A stretch of 64,000 bases of DNA from Perca fluviatilis (taxonomy: Eukaryota > Chordata > Actinopteri > Perciformes > Percidae): NCBI RefSeq assembly GCF_010015445.1, contig NC_053118.1, positions 14,262,937 to 14,326,936 of the forward strand. Direction: 5' to 3'. The notes under the pieces were generated by a model, which was not told the origin of the DNA, did no database searches, and was given only the letters and a program-made list of their open reading frames with translations. Positions within the stretch are counted from its first letter, which is position 1, and each line of letters begins with the position of its first letter. Shown here piece by piece: positions 49,129-61,740 of the stretch. Both the position numbers and the translations under genes were made by a program.

Positions 49129-52100
49129 GGGAGGAGTGGGAGGGATCCTAGTGAGAGAAACCCAATCGAATTAAATGAAATCTGGCCTGAATGTGCACAA
49201 CCATCAGCTGCTCTCCAATCTCATTAACCCTGCATTACCAGCCCTGGGTTGCGTCTATGTCTGTGTGTGCATGTGGCTTTTTTATGTTAGTGTGTGTGGA
49301 GGAGAGAGAGAGATGGAGGAGTTAAGTGGATGAGAGAGAAAAGAAAAGGAAGAGATGGACGGGATGGGAAGAAGAGAGAGTGTGAAAGGCGGGGAGATGG
49401 AGAGGAAAATGAAGATGAATAAGGGTGTTTGGGTGATTAATGTGCCTCTGTGGCATTGCTAATGAAAAAAAAGACATTTCTCATAATAACAGTAATCACA
49501 ATAATTTCTTGTGGCACTTAACAGTTTCTTTATTTTGCTGCATTAACTAACGTCAAAAAGGGATTGCATATGGATAAAAAAATCAGGGATGCAACTCTGC
49601 AGCCACAATTTAAATCTTAGTAATTAGCCTAACATACTTAATAGGGTGTGACAAAACTGTGCAAACACAGAGAGTACAAACTCAAGAACATTTATTCTTT
49701 GAGTATAGTTAACAGTTGTTGGCTAACAGTTGCCTTTTTAATAACATACACATTTCACAACAAAATGAGATAGAAACAATCAGTCTGATTCAATTTCTGC
49801 TTCTGAAAATGATCACTGTGCACTGCAGCATGAGACACAACATAGTTTCAGGAAAGACAGCAGGAAACGCTGGCATGTCACAGAACAACTATTTTTAGAC
49901 TGCTTTCAGTTAGTACTTGTGTTACCGCTTATTATAGTACCCATTATAAGCCACTATATGTCATTTTGCGTATGTTTTAATAGCCTGCTTAGACTATTCA
50001 ACAAATTCAGATATGCAATGGGAAACCTCTATCTATTTTCATTACACTATAGTAAGTCTACAGTCTACTGTTCTCTTGGATATCAGTTTGTTGTTTTAAA
50101 GAACGTGTTGTGTTTATCCAGCCTGCAGTGGCATACTGTAGCTTGACTGATATTCAGCCAAAAGCCATCCATCCAAAGGTCCCTGACTCATAAATACTGC
50201 AGTATGTTCATTAAAAATTATAATTTTATTACTTGACGCAGTGCCTTTTCTGAGATGCAGTTTGCCATAACAGTTAGAAAAAAAGAGGTTGACAGACAAA
50301 CTAGGGGCAGTCACACTTAGGGATTTAATTGGCCGAGGCTGCCCGAGGGCCTACACCCTTCTATATATCCGGGGGACGCTTAACTTAGCACATCTTCAAC
50401 AGTGTTTATATTTTCACACTTTTCTCGGTCTTAATAATTCAAACAACACTAAAACATGTTTTCTTTTTCTTTAGATACAGATACACAGGAGAGTGCACTA
50501 ACAGTTTGTCATCAGCTGTAGTTTTGCACACATGCCGACAGTATCTAGAATGACTTTGACTAGAGTGTTCAGAGCTGACCACTTTGTTATATTTTATTTA
50601 CAGTTTGTCAGATGATAATCAGATTTTGTAGTCTATGCGCACACACATGTATTTTCCTAGAGATCACTCTGCAATCAATGTCCCACTGAGACACCTTCTT
50701 TGTGGTGATTAAGTTTAAGTTTTCCTTGATTTCCTCATCTGTTTAATTCAATCAAATGTTTACAGCGGATGGGAATGTTCAAATGTATATCGTGCTGTGT
50801 TCCAAAGCATGTTTCTTAGAAAGGCCCTACCTACAACCTGTTGTTTAGGAAAATGCTGTGCAAATACAAATTCATGGGTCAGGTAGTGTGAATCAGTTGA
50901 TCACAGAGATGAGCAAGACAGACATTTTGTACGTACTGTATATGAAAAAGTCTCTGGTTCTTAATTTAACTCCCAGATTTTTGGTTTTATATCTCATAAT
51001 GTGGGGATGTCTCTGTGTACAGCAGCAATTCCAACTCTATGCATTCTGCAGTTCCCTGCATCATGCCTGGCAGCAGAAACAGAGTTAAAGTGGTGATGGC
51101 AGCACTCTGAAAGACTGAAAATGTCCCAAAAGCTCAAAATTTTGATTTTGTATTCATGAAAAGCCTTAACAACTTTATGATTTTAGACTTTTAGGGATTT
51201 TTGCTTAAAAATAGTATGTAAATGTGGTCCAAACTCATAGAATAAATACTGAAGAAGAAAACCAGCATCTGGGCCATGATGTCATGGCATGAGGTCATGC
51301 ACGAATAAAACATTAGTACATACTGCACAGTCGACACAGTTCATTAAACGCAAACATTTTTGTTTATCCAGTGACGCAGTCATGTTTTCTCAACGTTATA
51401 AATTAATTAAATCAAATACAGGTCTAAGAGGTGGCCATGTGAAAATCTCCCTCCTCAGGCCGAATTAATCTGCTAATAGCAACACAACATAGTGTGTGAA
51501 ATGAAGTTAAACTAAAAGTATTACATCTTCATTGCTTCATACTATAATAATGGAAAGCAATAGGCAATAACAGTAACATTGATTTTAAAAAGCTATTATT
51601 TTAGAAGAAAATTAGATAATGAGCTTATATGGGGCATCATTTTGTTGAAGTAAAGTGTTTTTCAACTGGTGAATGCCTCATTTAGGATTGAACCCCTTCA
51701 GATTCAGCATCACCCCAGCATTACCCTAGAGAGGATGGAAAACAAAGAGGAATGAGGGAAATATTGCCACGAACAGAGGAGGAATAGAGTAGGCAGCTGG
51801 AGAGTGGGGGTTGTGCTTGGTGTTTGATGGAGCTGGGCTGAGAACAGCTCTATAAGGACGGAGATAACTGGAAAACACTATAAAATGCCTCTGCTCACAT
51901 TCTTTCCCTCTGTGGAATTAGCCTTTGAGTGGGCTGTTTGAGCGAGGGAGGGTGCATACAGAGATTGATGGAGGGAGGGTGTGGGAAGCCCAAACTGTAG
52001 CGAGGGTGGATGGAGAGAGATGGAGTGAATATGGAGTGGGCAGCTTGAACTCTGAGAGCGAGGAATGGAGACTAATCAGAGAGGAGGAAGTACAAGAAGG

Positions 52101-52419
52101 AAATAAAAGGCTAGAAGAGAAGGAGGGTTGGAGGAAGAAAAGGGTGTATTGCACACACACTGTGGAATACATATGAATGAAGTACAAATATTAATGGTAG
52201 AAGGAGCGGCTGACTGAAATGTCCTTATTTTATGGGGACACTATTAAGTCTCTTTACTGATTGGCTGTCCGGTCCTCACGTCTCTCATTGTTATTGGTGG
52301 CCAGGCATGTTTGTTGTTTATCATTGGGCAGACAGCAGCGTCGGCTAGATTCACAATCCGATGGCATAATTCAGCCATCGATCAAACTTTGTGGACAGCA
52401 GTAGCCAAACTGCTCCTCC

Positions 52420-52422
<3 letters not shown>

Positions 52423-52459
<37 letters not shown>
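52423..52459. repeat. (GA)n microsatellite
   Basis: GA array of about 37 bp. Confidence 0.97.
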
Positions 52460-52462
<3 letters not shown>

Positions 52463-54297
52463 TCAGAGTGGAATATCACAAATCAAATGCTGTAACCTTT
52501 TAGTACGTCTGAGCTTGCACATGCCCACTGAAACCCAATGAGGCTTTTTCTCTTGCTGTGCCTATCAGCCTGTCTACTCTTCCTCTTCACTTGTCTTCTC
52601 TTTTCTTCTTTATTTTCTTCTGTCTTTCATTTTCTTTCCATCATCCCCATTCCACTTCTTGTTCTTGAAAAGTTTATTCACTGAGTTCCTCAGGGTCATT
52701 TGTCTTTGTCTATCTAAACAGAGATGCACTAAGAATCATGATGATGCTTGAGTGAGACACCTGCAATGCCCGCTGGTCCTTTTAACATTTACTCAGATGA
52801 ACGATTTGCAAAGCAAATGTGAACTGTTTTGTTGCTTAAAATTCAAGATAAAGCCAGCACTTTATAATTCAGCATTAAAGAATCTGCAGGGAAAACCTTG
52901 GCACCAACATGCAAAAAAAGCTTGGTTCAAATGTGCCTTTAGCTCTGTCTTCTGTTACACTGTTCTGCAAGATATATGCAATATATGTGTGCAATTTTAC
53001 ACACAACCAGAGTTAAGCAGGTTAAAATAGGTTACAGTAACTCCACCAAAATTCTACCCACATGCGCTATTTAAAAAAAGAAAAGAAAGACTATTCTAAT
53101 GTCAACTTGTTTTAAGTGCTTGTAGCAGCAAAGGAAATGCCATCACTTGCACATGTATGCGGGGGATGTTTCATAACAATTATGACAAAAAATAAGATTA
53201 TACCTTAAAACTAAGACTATCTGCTTTGCTTGATATCACTAGGGCTATAAGTGCAAAAATATCTGTAAGTTGGGTGAACTGATCCTTTAAGTCTATACGG
53301 ATAGATTGGAATTCCGATTGCACCAGCTTACTCTGAAGAAAGTTATAGCAGTGTTAAACCATAAATTATGAAGGCTATAAATCACTAGTAAAACGACTAA
53401 ATTCTGATTGATCATTTTTGGATCCGTTAAACTTTCCTTTTTCGACAAAGAATTGTGGAAATGTCATCTACCCATACTAATAAATCAAATGAATTCAATC
53501 ATTGCATTGCAGTATATCTTACGTGATCAGAACAAAAGTGATTGCACTGAGCCCCTTACAGTACATTTACAATGTCAGTCTCTAATTCTTTAGTACTTAC
53601 TTTCCAGGCTCAGATGTTCTGATTGCAGATGCAAAAGAAATAGTTATTTTTAGTAGCTGAGATGTTTCATTGCATTCCAAAGAATTTGAGCATGTTAAAC
53701 TAAGTTATGATTCATAATAAGACAGTCAATTCTCTTTTTTAATCCTTCACAAAGAAATCTAACATTGAAAGATTAAACTGTCATCTATTGGTTAACTTGC
53801 ACAGATCTGCAGTTTCAAGGAAAAAGCAAGAAGCATGATGGTTACTCAAACTGATATATTTGATGTCAATGTATTTTACTGTGGATATAAGAGATAACAT
53901 ATAATCAGTAAAGTGTCAGGTTAAGTTAATTTAGCAACAGTCACTCTAAAGGGCAAGGTCATGAAATCGTCATTTCTTGATAATGATGAAAGAACACTGA
54001 TTTTAAGAACAAATACAGTTAATAGTTTTGTACAATATGTACTTCTGCTTTTTACCTTCATGTTGCAGCTTAAAATAAAAAATTATACTTATGTCAAGAG
54101 CTTAGAAGATCCTATTGACTGCCACTGGCTGTCCTTTTTCAGGAAGATTCACATTCTGGCTAGGGAGGGCAAATTGGACATTAGCAGCCATGGTCCAGCA
54201 GGTGGATAAAAATTCCTGGCTGCTCCTATGAATGTTAAAGGTATCTTATGCATGTTATTATAGTAAATCATACTGTATGTAATTGCTGCTTCTATTC

Positions 54298-54431
<134 letters not shown>

Positions 54432-54840
54432 AATGTACAAGTGTGTGTGTTAGTGATAAGGCCAATATTAGTAAATGGTTGACTGGTTAGTGGTTGGTTC
54501 TTGGTTATCAGATCTTATGTTAGTAAAATGTGGGGTTATGGCACCGCTGGGACCTGAAATAGAACACTGGCCGGTTTGTGGTGGGTGCTCATATGATGGA
54601 GCTTTAATGAGGTTCTGTCTCAGGAGGACACTAAAGCTGCTCAATTTGGGCTGGAAGGGTTTAAGAACCCTTGTTAGAGCCTAATGGCTTTGTAAGAGGG
54701 GAGGATGTAGTTTGTACAGGTAAAATGAATAGCTGAATGTGAGCGTGCTGTCATGAGGTGTCCTTGGTGGAGGATATTATGGTAATTAGGCTGCTGTTTT
54801 CTCAATGGTGTTCCAGCGATGAGCCTACTTAACCTCTTGG

Positions 54841-54842
<2 letters not shown>

Positions 54843-54907
<65 letters not shown>
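54843..54907. repeat. (GT)n microsatellite
   Basis: GT array of about 65 bp. Confidence 0.98.
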
Positions 54908-54909
<2 letters not shown>

Positions 54910-55848
54910 CACTTACTGGAGATGAAATAGTTAGATGTCTGTGCATGTGCCTGTGTCTTTGCATGTGTGTGGCTGCCCTTTAGTATTTGCTGACTCAGGC
55001 TGGTTTTCCCTTTCTAAAAGTAAATAACCTTGGTCCGCCAAGCTGTCAGCTGGCCCCACTGTGCCCTCGTCCCAACATCTAAAGACGGCGAGAAAATCTC
55101 TGCTCTCACATCTAAGCACCATAGCAACACGCACCACAAGCACATCTTCAGAGAGCCTAGCCTGCGTACTGCAAAGAACTTGTATCTTCAAAAAGCCACC
55201 TTCTGATGAAAAACTGGTACAGTTTACATGCTTTTATTTTCTGCCAGCACATTAAATGAATTCCCCCACATGTTGCCTTGAATGCGTCGTCTGTAGCACA
55301 AAGACTGTTCTTCAACCAGAGGGCTCCGGTTCAAACTCACACACATACGTTTGAGGAACAAGATCATTTGCTGAACTGAGAGTGTGATGCAGTGGCTACA
55401 TTGTGTTGTTTTCCCTAACAAAGCATAATGACAGCCAATTGGAAAAACAACATCTCAATGACAGAACCCCAATATTTTGTTTTGAAATGCAGGCCAGTGG
55501 TTTCTGTACAGCCAAAGGAAAACCAAGCCGATCCAAACCAAAGCAAAATTTATGAAGGGAATAAAGTTGGCAACGCAGCTGAGGTAAATAAAGTCAGTCA
55601 CATAACTGTTTTTGTGTTTGGCTATTCTTTATATTGTTGAAGTACTATGGTTGTATATTTTTGAGCGATTATGTTAAAGTATGCCCAAGACACTACTAGG
55701 ACATAGCAACCTGCGAACCTCTCAAATCCTTAGCCCCTACAGTATATTATCTCTCTGTCTCTATACCTATCTATATCTCTTCCTTATATTATTGTTAGAT
55801 TCTTCTCACCAGTAGTTGTTTTTCTCTCACTTCTTCCCTCTTGTTTTG

Positions 55849-55851
<3 letters not shown>

Positions 55852-55895
<44 letters not shown>
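55852..55895. repeat. (CT)n microsatellite
   Basis: CT array of about 44 bp in a CT-rich setting. Confidence 0.97.
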
Positions 55896-55898
<3 letters not shown>

Positions 55899-57482
55899 GT
55901 CTCCCTCTCACTGTCTCCCAAGCCATCCCCCTGGAGGTTAATCCCTGCGTTTTCAAATAGAGATAACCATGGCAACAGGCCACGGCTTTCGAGCTTTGGG
56001 TCGGTGGGACAAAAGCATTGATCAGGATGAAATAGTGTCATGTGTAAGCACTAAACAAACACACTTTTGCGCGGAGGCAGAGAATCCACCAACCCTGACT
56101 TTGCTGCTCAGTCACTTATATTACACAGTGTGAAAATCAGCCAAGTATACATGTAGCTGCTGTTGTTAAATCGATACATTGTTAAGTCTAACAAATCCCT
56201 GGAACAGGATGTGTTCAGAATGATGAAGACAGAAACAGGGAGAACATGAACAATGGTATTAAAGGTAAACAAAACATTAATAGCCATTTGGGATGATTGA
56301 ATAACAAACGAGAGATGCATATTTGAGCCTTGACGTTTTCTGGTTTGAAGCCCCAGATTCACTATGTGCAGGGAAAATAACATATTGCCTTTTTTTATCA
56401 CAATCAGGTCCTACTTGCCATCTTACAAGACAGAAATTCATTCACACATACTCGCCAACATACACATACTTGACCTTGATGGCGGGATTGCAGCATGAGA
56501 GGTGTAGTGAGACCAGCAGAGTTGATGAAAAAGGTCTTTTATTGAAGTGTAAACCAGTATTCCTCTCCTCCAGGACTTTATAGCAGAGGCCAGCAGAAGG
56601 TGTGGGTGGACACGGACAGCTTAACTCCCCATAATATGGCAAGTCACCCAGCTTGTGTAACTTTTATAAGTGCTGCAAGTGTTATATGCCCTTGGATGAT
56701 ATGACAGCCTCACTTTTACTGCAGTGCAATTAAGTCAAAAATAAGGTTGGAGCCTTTGCCTTAAAGCCCCTCATTTACACTCTAGCATTGGATTTTGTTT
56801 GCTTGCTCTCAAGAGGAATTGTTTCCCACAAATGTGCAAATGCAGGATACAACAGATTTCTGCAGTCATCACCAAGACCAGGATGGAATTTGATTATTTT
56901 TTGTGTGTAATTTTCCTAATTTTCAAACGGCATTTCCCCATACTCATCTCCCCATACAAGAATGTAACATGACACAACAGAAGCACCAACTTTGGTCAGA
57001 ATCAAATGTGCCTCTTTCTTCCCTCTGAGCCAATGGGATTCTTGTGTCTGAGCCGGTGCTTTAATTGTAATCACTGCAGTGCCGAGAGCACAATCCTACT
57101 CCCTGCACTTTTCGGGAACTTTTTTAATTTTGCAGTTTCACTTTAATTTGTTTTCTCTCTGGCTGTGGCTCTTAACTTCATTTCCCAATCATTTGTCTGA
57201 GGACAAAGCCACATGCCATTAGCAGGGGGGAAAAAAGTCGGAAACAAAGAAACCCTGGATTCAATAACTTCGTGTAAAAACTTTCTTTATTAATTTTCTC
57301 TTTCCTTATCCGAGAAAGTGCTTCCTCAATGGTAATCCAGCAATCCAGCAGGTCTTCTGGTTTATTGCATTTTTCTAATAAAATGCTCTGATACAGACAG
57401 GCAATCAAGGAGCAATTCGGTGAAAGGAGGGGAGAGAGAGAGAGAGGAAATAGATGATGTAGTATGTGAGTCATTTTAGGAG

Positions 57483-57615
57483 CACAGCGTGCTGTGGAAA
57501 AAGGTCTGGCAAAGCGAGTCTACAGGGTTTGAGTCTCATCTTGACCAGCTGACTACCTCTCATCCTCTCTCTCCCCCCCGTTTCCTGTCACACTTTACAA
57601 GACACTGTCTAATAA
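57483..57615 (+). mobile_element. degraded SINE 3' part
   Basis: GGGTTTGAGTCTCATCTTGACC resembles a B box, followed by a CTCTCTCTCCCCCC body, TTTCCTGTCACAC and GTCTAATAAAGCAGAAAT. This is the same order of features as in the SINE at 59938-60118. The A box is not recognisable. Confidence 0.5.
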
Positions 57616-57917
57616 AGCAGAAATACCACTGCTGTGCAACATTGTGTCTTTAGCAAGAAGCTATAGACATAAAAACGATGTCTGTTGATGAAAAAAACAG
57701 CTTTCCTAATTATTGAAATCAATGATTGTAGCTGCATCAGAAAACTAGTATGTTGACATGTCTGACTCAAGTAAAAACATTTGATTCCATTGACTATTCC
57801 AATTGATTGCCTGAAAGAATTGTTGGCATTGGATTCATGAATAATTGTAATGCTACCTTACTTGGAGAGGTTTTCTGTTGCCATTATAGATGCTTCTACT
57901 AGCTCTAACCACTTACA

Positions 57918-58040
57918 CGTGGTGTTCCCCAGGGATCAATTTAGGATAATTTTATTTTCTATATCTATGCTGTCACTGGGCCTCATAAAATAATTCATTT
58001 TGTATTTCTATGCTAATGATACACCACTTTATATTGCAAT
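57918..58040 (+). pseudogene. LINE reverse-transcriptase fragment
   Basis: GGTGTTCCCCAGGGATCAAT encodes GVPQGSI, the RT motif before the catalytic site. After a frameshift, TTCTATGCTAATGATACACC encodes FYANDTPLY at the position where CR1/L2-type LINEs have YADDTQLY. The first catalytic Asp of the pair is Asn here. About 120 bp only, with frameshifts, so it is a dead fragment. Confidence 0.75.
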
Positions 58041-58580
58041 GTAACACACAATATGGTTGCTTATCCTCTAGAATGTGTAATATTTTACTTTAACCCAGTG
58101 AAAAAACACTTGGCTAGAGGAATGCAATCTTGTTTTCATTCAACAATAGCCAAAACATTTCGAACAACAATATTTTTTGCAAAAGTAGTCCATGCTTTAA
58201 CCATCTTGTTTGTTCTTTTTGTAATCGTGCTGCTTGACTTTTTAGTAAAAAATGTCTAATGTCTCTTGGAATTAGTAAAACGTTTTTACTAATTCTCTTG
58301 AAATCATTATACATTATACAGATTCTTTGGTCTCTTCACTGACCGTCATTCTTATTACATTCTTTTATACAGGATTAAGGCCTTCTTCTAGTTTTCTCAG
58401 GTCACCTTTGAACTACCTCTATTACAACCGTTTTCACCTTTATACTGTACTTATATTTTTATAATAGCATGTTAATTTGGTTTGATTAGGACAATGCACA
58501 TTAATCTAACTAATAATTAATTTCTGTAAATGCACCAGTGTTAGCCAGTCAGGTAATTTTCAACTGTAGTCCTAGTATGC

Positions 58581-58723
58581 ATGTCTTTACGGTGAGAAGA
58601 ACCCAGAGGAAACCCACGCAAACATGCAAACTCCACACAGAAAGGCCAGGAACGACCCGGACTCAAACCCAGAACCTTCTTGCTGTGAGGAAGAAGTGCT
58701 AACCACTGAGCCACGTGCTCCCT
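58581..58723 (-). mobile_element. tRNA-derived SINE, minus strand
   Basis: On the minus strand, an A box TGGCTCAGTGGTTAGCA (58714-58698) and a B box GGGTTTGAGTC (58670-58660) are followed by TTTCTGTGTGGAGTTTGCAT and GGTTTCCTCTGGGTTCTTC. This is the conserved order of a widespread fish SINE. The 3' tail is missing. Confidence 0.82.
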
Positions 58724-58810
58724 AATTTGTTAATAATGTATGCTGCAGTTACATTTGAAAAAATCTATCCTTCTGTTATGTAATCTTGATTATCTCAACT
58801 GCCCAGTGTG

Positions 58811-59297
58811 TAGGGTTGGGTACCGAAAGTAAAGTGGTATGATATTAATGGCGAGCCGAAAGCAGTCACAGTGCTGTTGACGTTACACTTCCTGTGAGAC
58901 ATGCAGGCACAACAGTGGTTTCTGTGCCCTGGGCACTGACTGACAGGCTGAGGTTTAAAGGCAAAGCAACTTTATTTCTACAGCCCCTTTCAGCAACAAG
59001 TAAAAGTGCTTTACATAAAACATTAAAGAGCAATTAACAATGGAATAATAAGATAAAAATAAGGATAAAAAAAAAAGGGGGGAAATATACAATTTAGGGT
59101 TATTGATTAATAAAAGAATTGTATCTTAAGTTAAATAGGATAAATAGGTTTTGAATTATTTTTACAATTGAAATATTTTATTTTTGTAACAGACAGAGGG
59201 AAAGTACCGAAAAAAGTACCATTGGGTACTGGAACCGAATTTGAGGTACCGGTACCGATACTCGTATTGGTTCAGATGCAAAAGGTACCCAACCCTA
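58811..59297 (-). mobile_element. hAT-like GGTACC family, copy 3, reversed
   Basis: Ends TAGGGTTGGGTACCGAAAG and AAAGGTACCCAACCCTA are flanked by an exact 8-bp repeat CCAGTGTG (58803-58810 and 59298-59305). The interior 58850-58955 is the reverse complement of 14520-14615 in copy 1, showing opposite orientation. A GGCAAGG-type repeat is inserted inside from about 58957. Confidence 0.9.
58957..59160 (+). repeat. dispersed repeat of the GGCAAGG type, copy 2, nested in hAT-like element
   Basis: AAGGCAAAGCAACTTTATTTC, GTGCTTTACATAAAACATTA and AAGAGCAATTA match 30066-30160. It sits inside 58811-59297, so its insertion is the younger event. The right boundary is approximate. Confidence 0.75.
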
Positions 59298-59937
59298 CCA
59301 GTGTGACACCTCTGTTTATAGCTGTGTTTTTAGTTTTGTATTTGTGTGTGGATGTATAGCTGCCATCCTTAAGGAGTACACACACAGAAATTGGATATGT
59401 GGGATGGGATACACTATTATTAACTGGAGAGACAGGTCGTCTGTGTTGTTGTTGAATGTTTTATATTCTGGACAGCATTTAAATCAGTCCCATTTGAAAG
59501 TTATTGATCCCTTTATATTGAACTCTGTGAGAGTTTTAGAGCACTTAACTTGCTGCTCAATCATAGCTTTGTTTGCCACTTAAAATGCCTAAAATGTATC
59601 TCTTAATATAAATGATTTAAAATTTCCACTCAAAGTTATTTCACTTTTGCTTTGGCTCTGAGTGATTGTTGTAAAATCCATCCACCCCACCTTCTTAAGG
59701 AGGTTAGTCTTTGTCAAATAAGTGACAATTTAGTTAGAAGTAAACAGTGTGATTGAAAATGACTAGAACTATTCACTTAATTAAAAGAACTGAGAAATAA
59801 AGACCGGAGATGTTTTGTGTAAATTTAGCAACGTGCTTTTCTCTACCCGGTTTTTCGCCATTAGAATTCCTGACTGAGATGGAATGGAAGTGTTGCCTGA
59901 GCTTTCATTGACCTTTAAAAAATGCATGCATTCTGTG

Positions 59938-60118
59938 TGGCTGGGTTAGCTCAGTTGGTAGAACAGGTGCACATATAGAGGTTTATTCCTTAGTGCAGAA
60001 GCCACGGGTTTGACTCTGACCTGCAGCCCTTTGCTGCTTGTCATTCCCCTTCTCTCTCCCCTTTCATGTCTTCATCTGTCCTATGGAAATAAAGGCCTTA
60101 AATGCCTGAAAAAATAAT
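59938..60118 (+). mobile_element. tRNA-derived SINE, near full length
   Basis: It starts GTGTGGCTGGGTTAGCTCAG with an A box TTAGCTCAGTTGG, a B box GGGTTTGACTC near 60007, a TC-rich body and an AATAAAGGCCTTAAATGCC tail. The D-arm-like start suggests a tRNA origin, but the anticodon arm is not tRNA-like. It is the best copy of the family seen split at 7740-8735. Confidence 0.85.
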
Positions 60119-60119
60119 C

Positions 60120-61521
60120 TTAAAGGTGCAATATGTAATATTGTATGTAATACTGGCAGCTAGCGGTTAAAATAGTTACTGCACTACCAATTCAAAATAC
60201 TGGAGTGTCGTTTCCCCCGCCCCCTCCTGCCCAGACTTGAAGTTCATGGGGGTTGCCAGGCTGAGACCGCAGCATTCACAACAATGTTGCTAGACGCTTT
60301 TCTCACATAGCCAGACATTACTCCACAGCACAGCAGAGTAGCTAACGTTAGATGCTAGTCTCACATAGCCAGACATTACTCCACAGCACAGCGCGGAGTC
60401 TTTTATATATGTCAATGAGCGGAGTAGCTAACGTTAGATGCTGGCTATATTGACAGTCATAAAAGCCCGTTCACTCCGGCGGCTCTGTAACCAACTGACA
60501 GACACACACTTTTTCGGCTTCGAAAATTACAGTATGAACCGCGCTATAACACAACAACATCACCGTTCCTTATACACCGTGTCAGGAACATTGCTTCGGC
60601 CTAGAATTACAATACAAACGCTAAAAATACCACTACCTTGGCCGACGGAACACACTTCATTGGCTTAGAATTACGGCAACAATCGCTAAACACACTGCAA
60701 ACTCACAGTCCCCTCTTCCCGATTTACAGCCCCCTCTGGTGGCTAAAAATAACACACCGTTGTCTGCTCCAGGCCGCTTACCTACACGTTGTAAACAGCC
60801 ATGGCCCGCTTGCCTGGTCCTCCCGGTAACGTTAGCAGTAAACAGGGTTAGCATGGGGCGTTAGCCAGGACCAGTCGGGATCACTTTACGCTGTGTCTCA
60901 ATTGTTTTTGCGAGTAACCAACTTCGGGTACTCTAGCTATATAATTCATCAATGTGAGTACACAAATGTTGAAATGACAAAAAGTGCCCGTCCTTAGTGG
61001 CTGTGATAAATTAGCCTGAAGCTATGCTTACCCTATGCTTCGGAGGAAATAAGCCAATTCTGCGGTGCTTTTGGGATCTAAGCTGTCTCCATCTTTCAAA
61101 TACATCTCCAATATTTACCCAGGGGTTGTTACGTCTCTGGTCAGGCCGCAACTGTTAGAAAAAAAAAATGTTTTCTTTTTTAGGTCGGGTAGAATCTATC
61201 TCCGTTGATCCTGTTCGTTTGTTTGCTGCTTTCATGGCTTTACTACCGTTACAGCTGTAGGCGCTGGGTTTACGTTTTTCCAGGTATATCTGGAAACCCG
61301 GCCTGGCTGTCCAAACTGGGCCGTTGATAACAACACACAGATCAAAACATAAACATAAATTCCGTCACGGAATGTAAATTTCAAAAAGAAAAAATACTGA
61401 CATTAGCATTGTTGTCAGAAAAGATAGTATTTCAGTTTAACATGTTTCCTTAATATCTGATGAGGCATTGGTGTCATTTTTGGATTTATTACAGTACAAA
61501 TATTACATATTGGACCTTTAA
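60120..61521. mobile_element. TTAA-flanked transposon, AGGTGCAATATGTAAT family
   Basis: Inverted ends AGGTGCAATATGTAAT and ATTACATATTGGACCT (one mismatch) are flanked by TTAA at 60120-60123 and 61518-61521. About 1.4 kb, GC-richer centre, no transposase frame recognised. It contains a tandem duplication (60301-60445) with CACATAGCCAGACATTACTC and TAGCTAACGTTAGATGCT each present twice. Inserted directly next to the SINE end at 60118. Confidence 0.87.
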
Positions 61522-61671
61522 AAAAAAATACATGTAAACATATACTTTATGTTTATTCTGTGAACACACAGACACACACCACATGCAAAAAAAGCGCATG
61601 CTGACTCACACTACATACACTCACACTTCTTTGAGTGGCAGGTGCATGAAAAAAAGAAACTTGACTATGGA

Positions 61672-61673
<2 letters not shown>

Positions 61674-61737
<64 letters not shown>
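61674..61737. repeat. (GT)n microsatellite
   Basis: GT array of about 64 bp. Confidence 0.98.

Positions 61738-61740
<3 letters not shown>

Noticed and set aside
53262..53291. Transposon-like right end GGGTGAACTGATCCTTTAAG
   Set aside because: Only one terminus is visible; without the partner inverted end it is not listed as an element, though it fits the TTAAAG pattern.
56565..56640. Acceptor-like CTCCAG followed by an open stretch, considered as an exon
   Set aside because: The reading is short, lacks RRM residues and has no good donor.
59938..60020. Possible tRNA gene (A box and B box present)
   Set aside because: The middle part does not fold as an anticodon arm, and the sequence continues into a TC-rich body shared with the split copy at 7740-8735, so it is a SINE.
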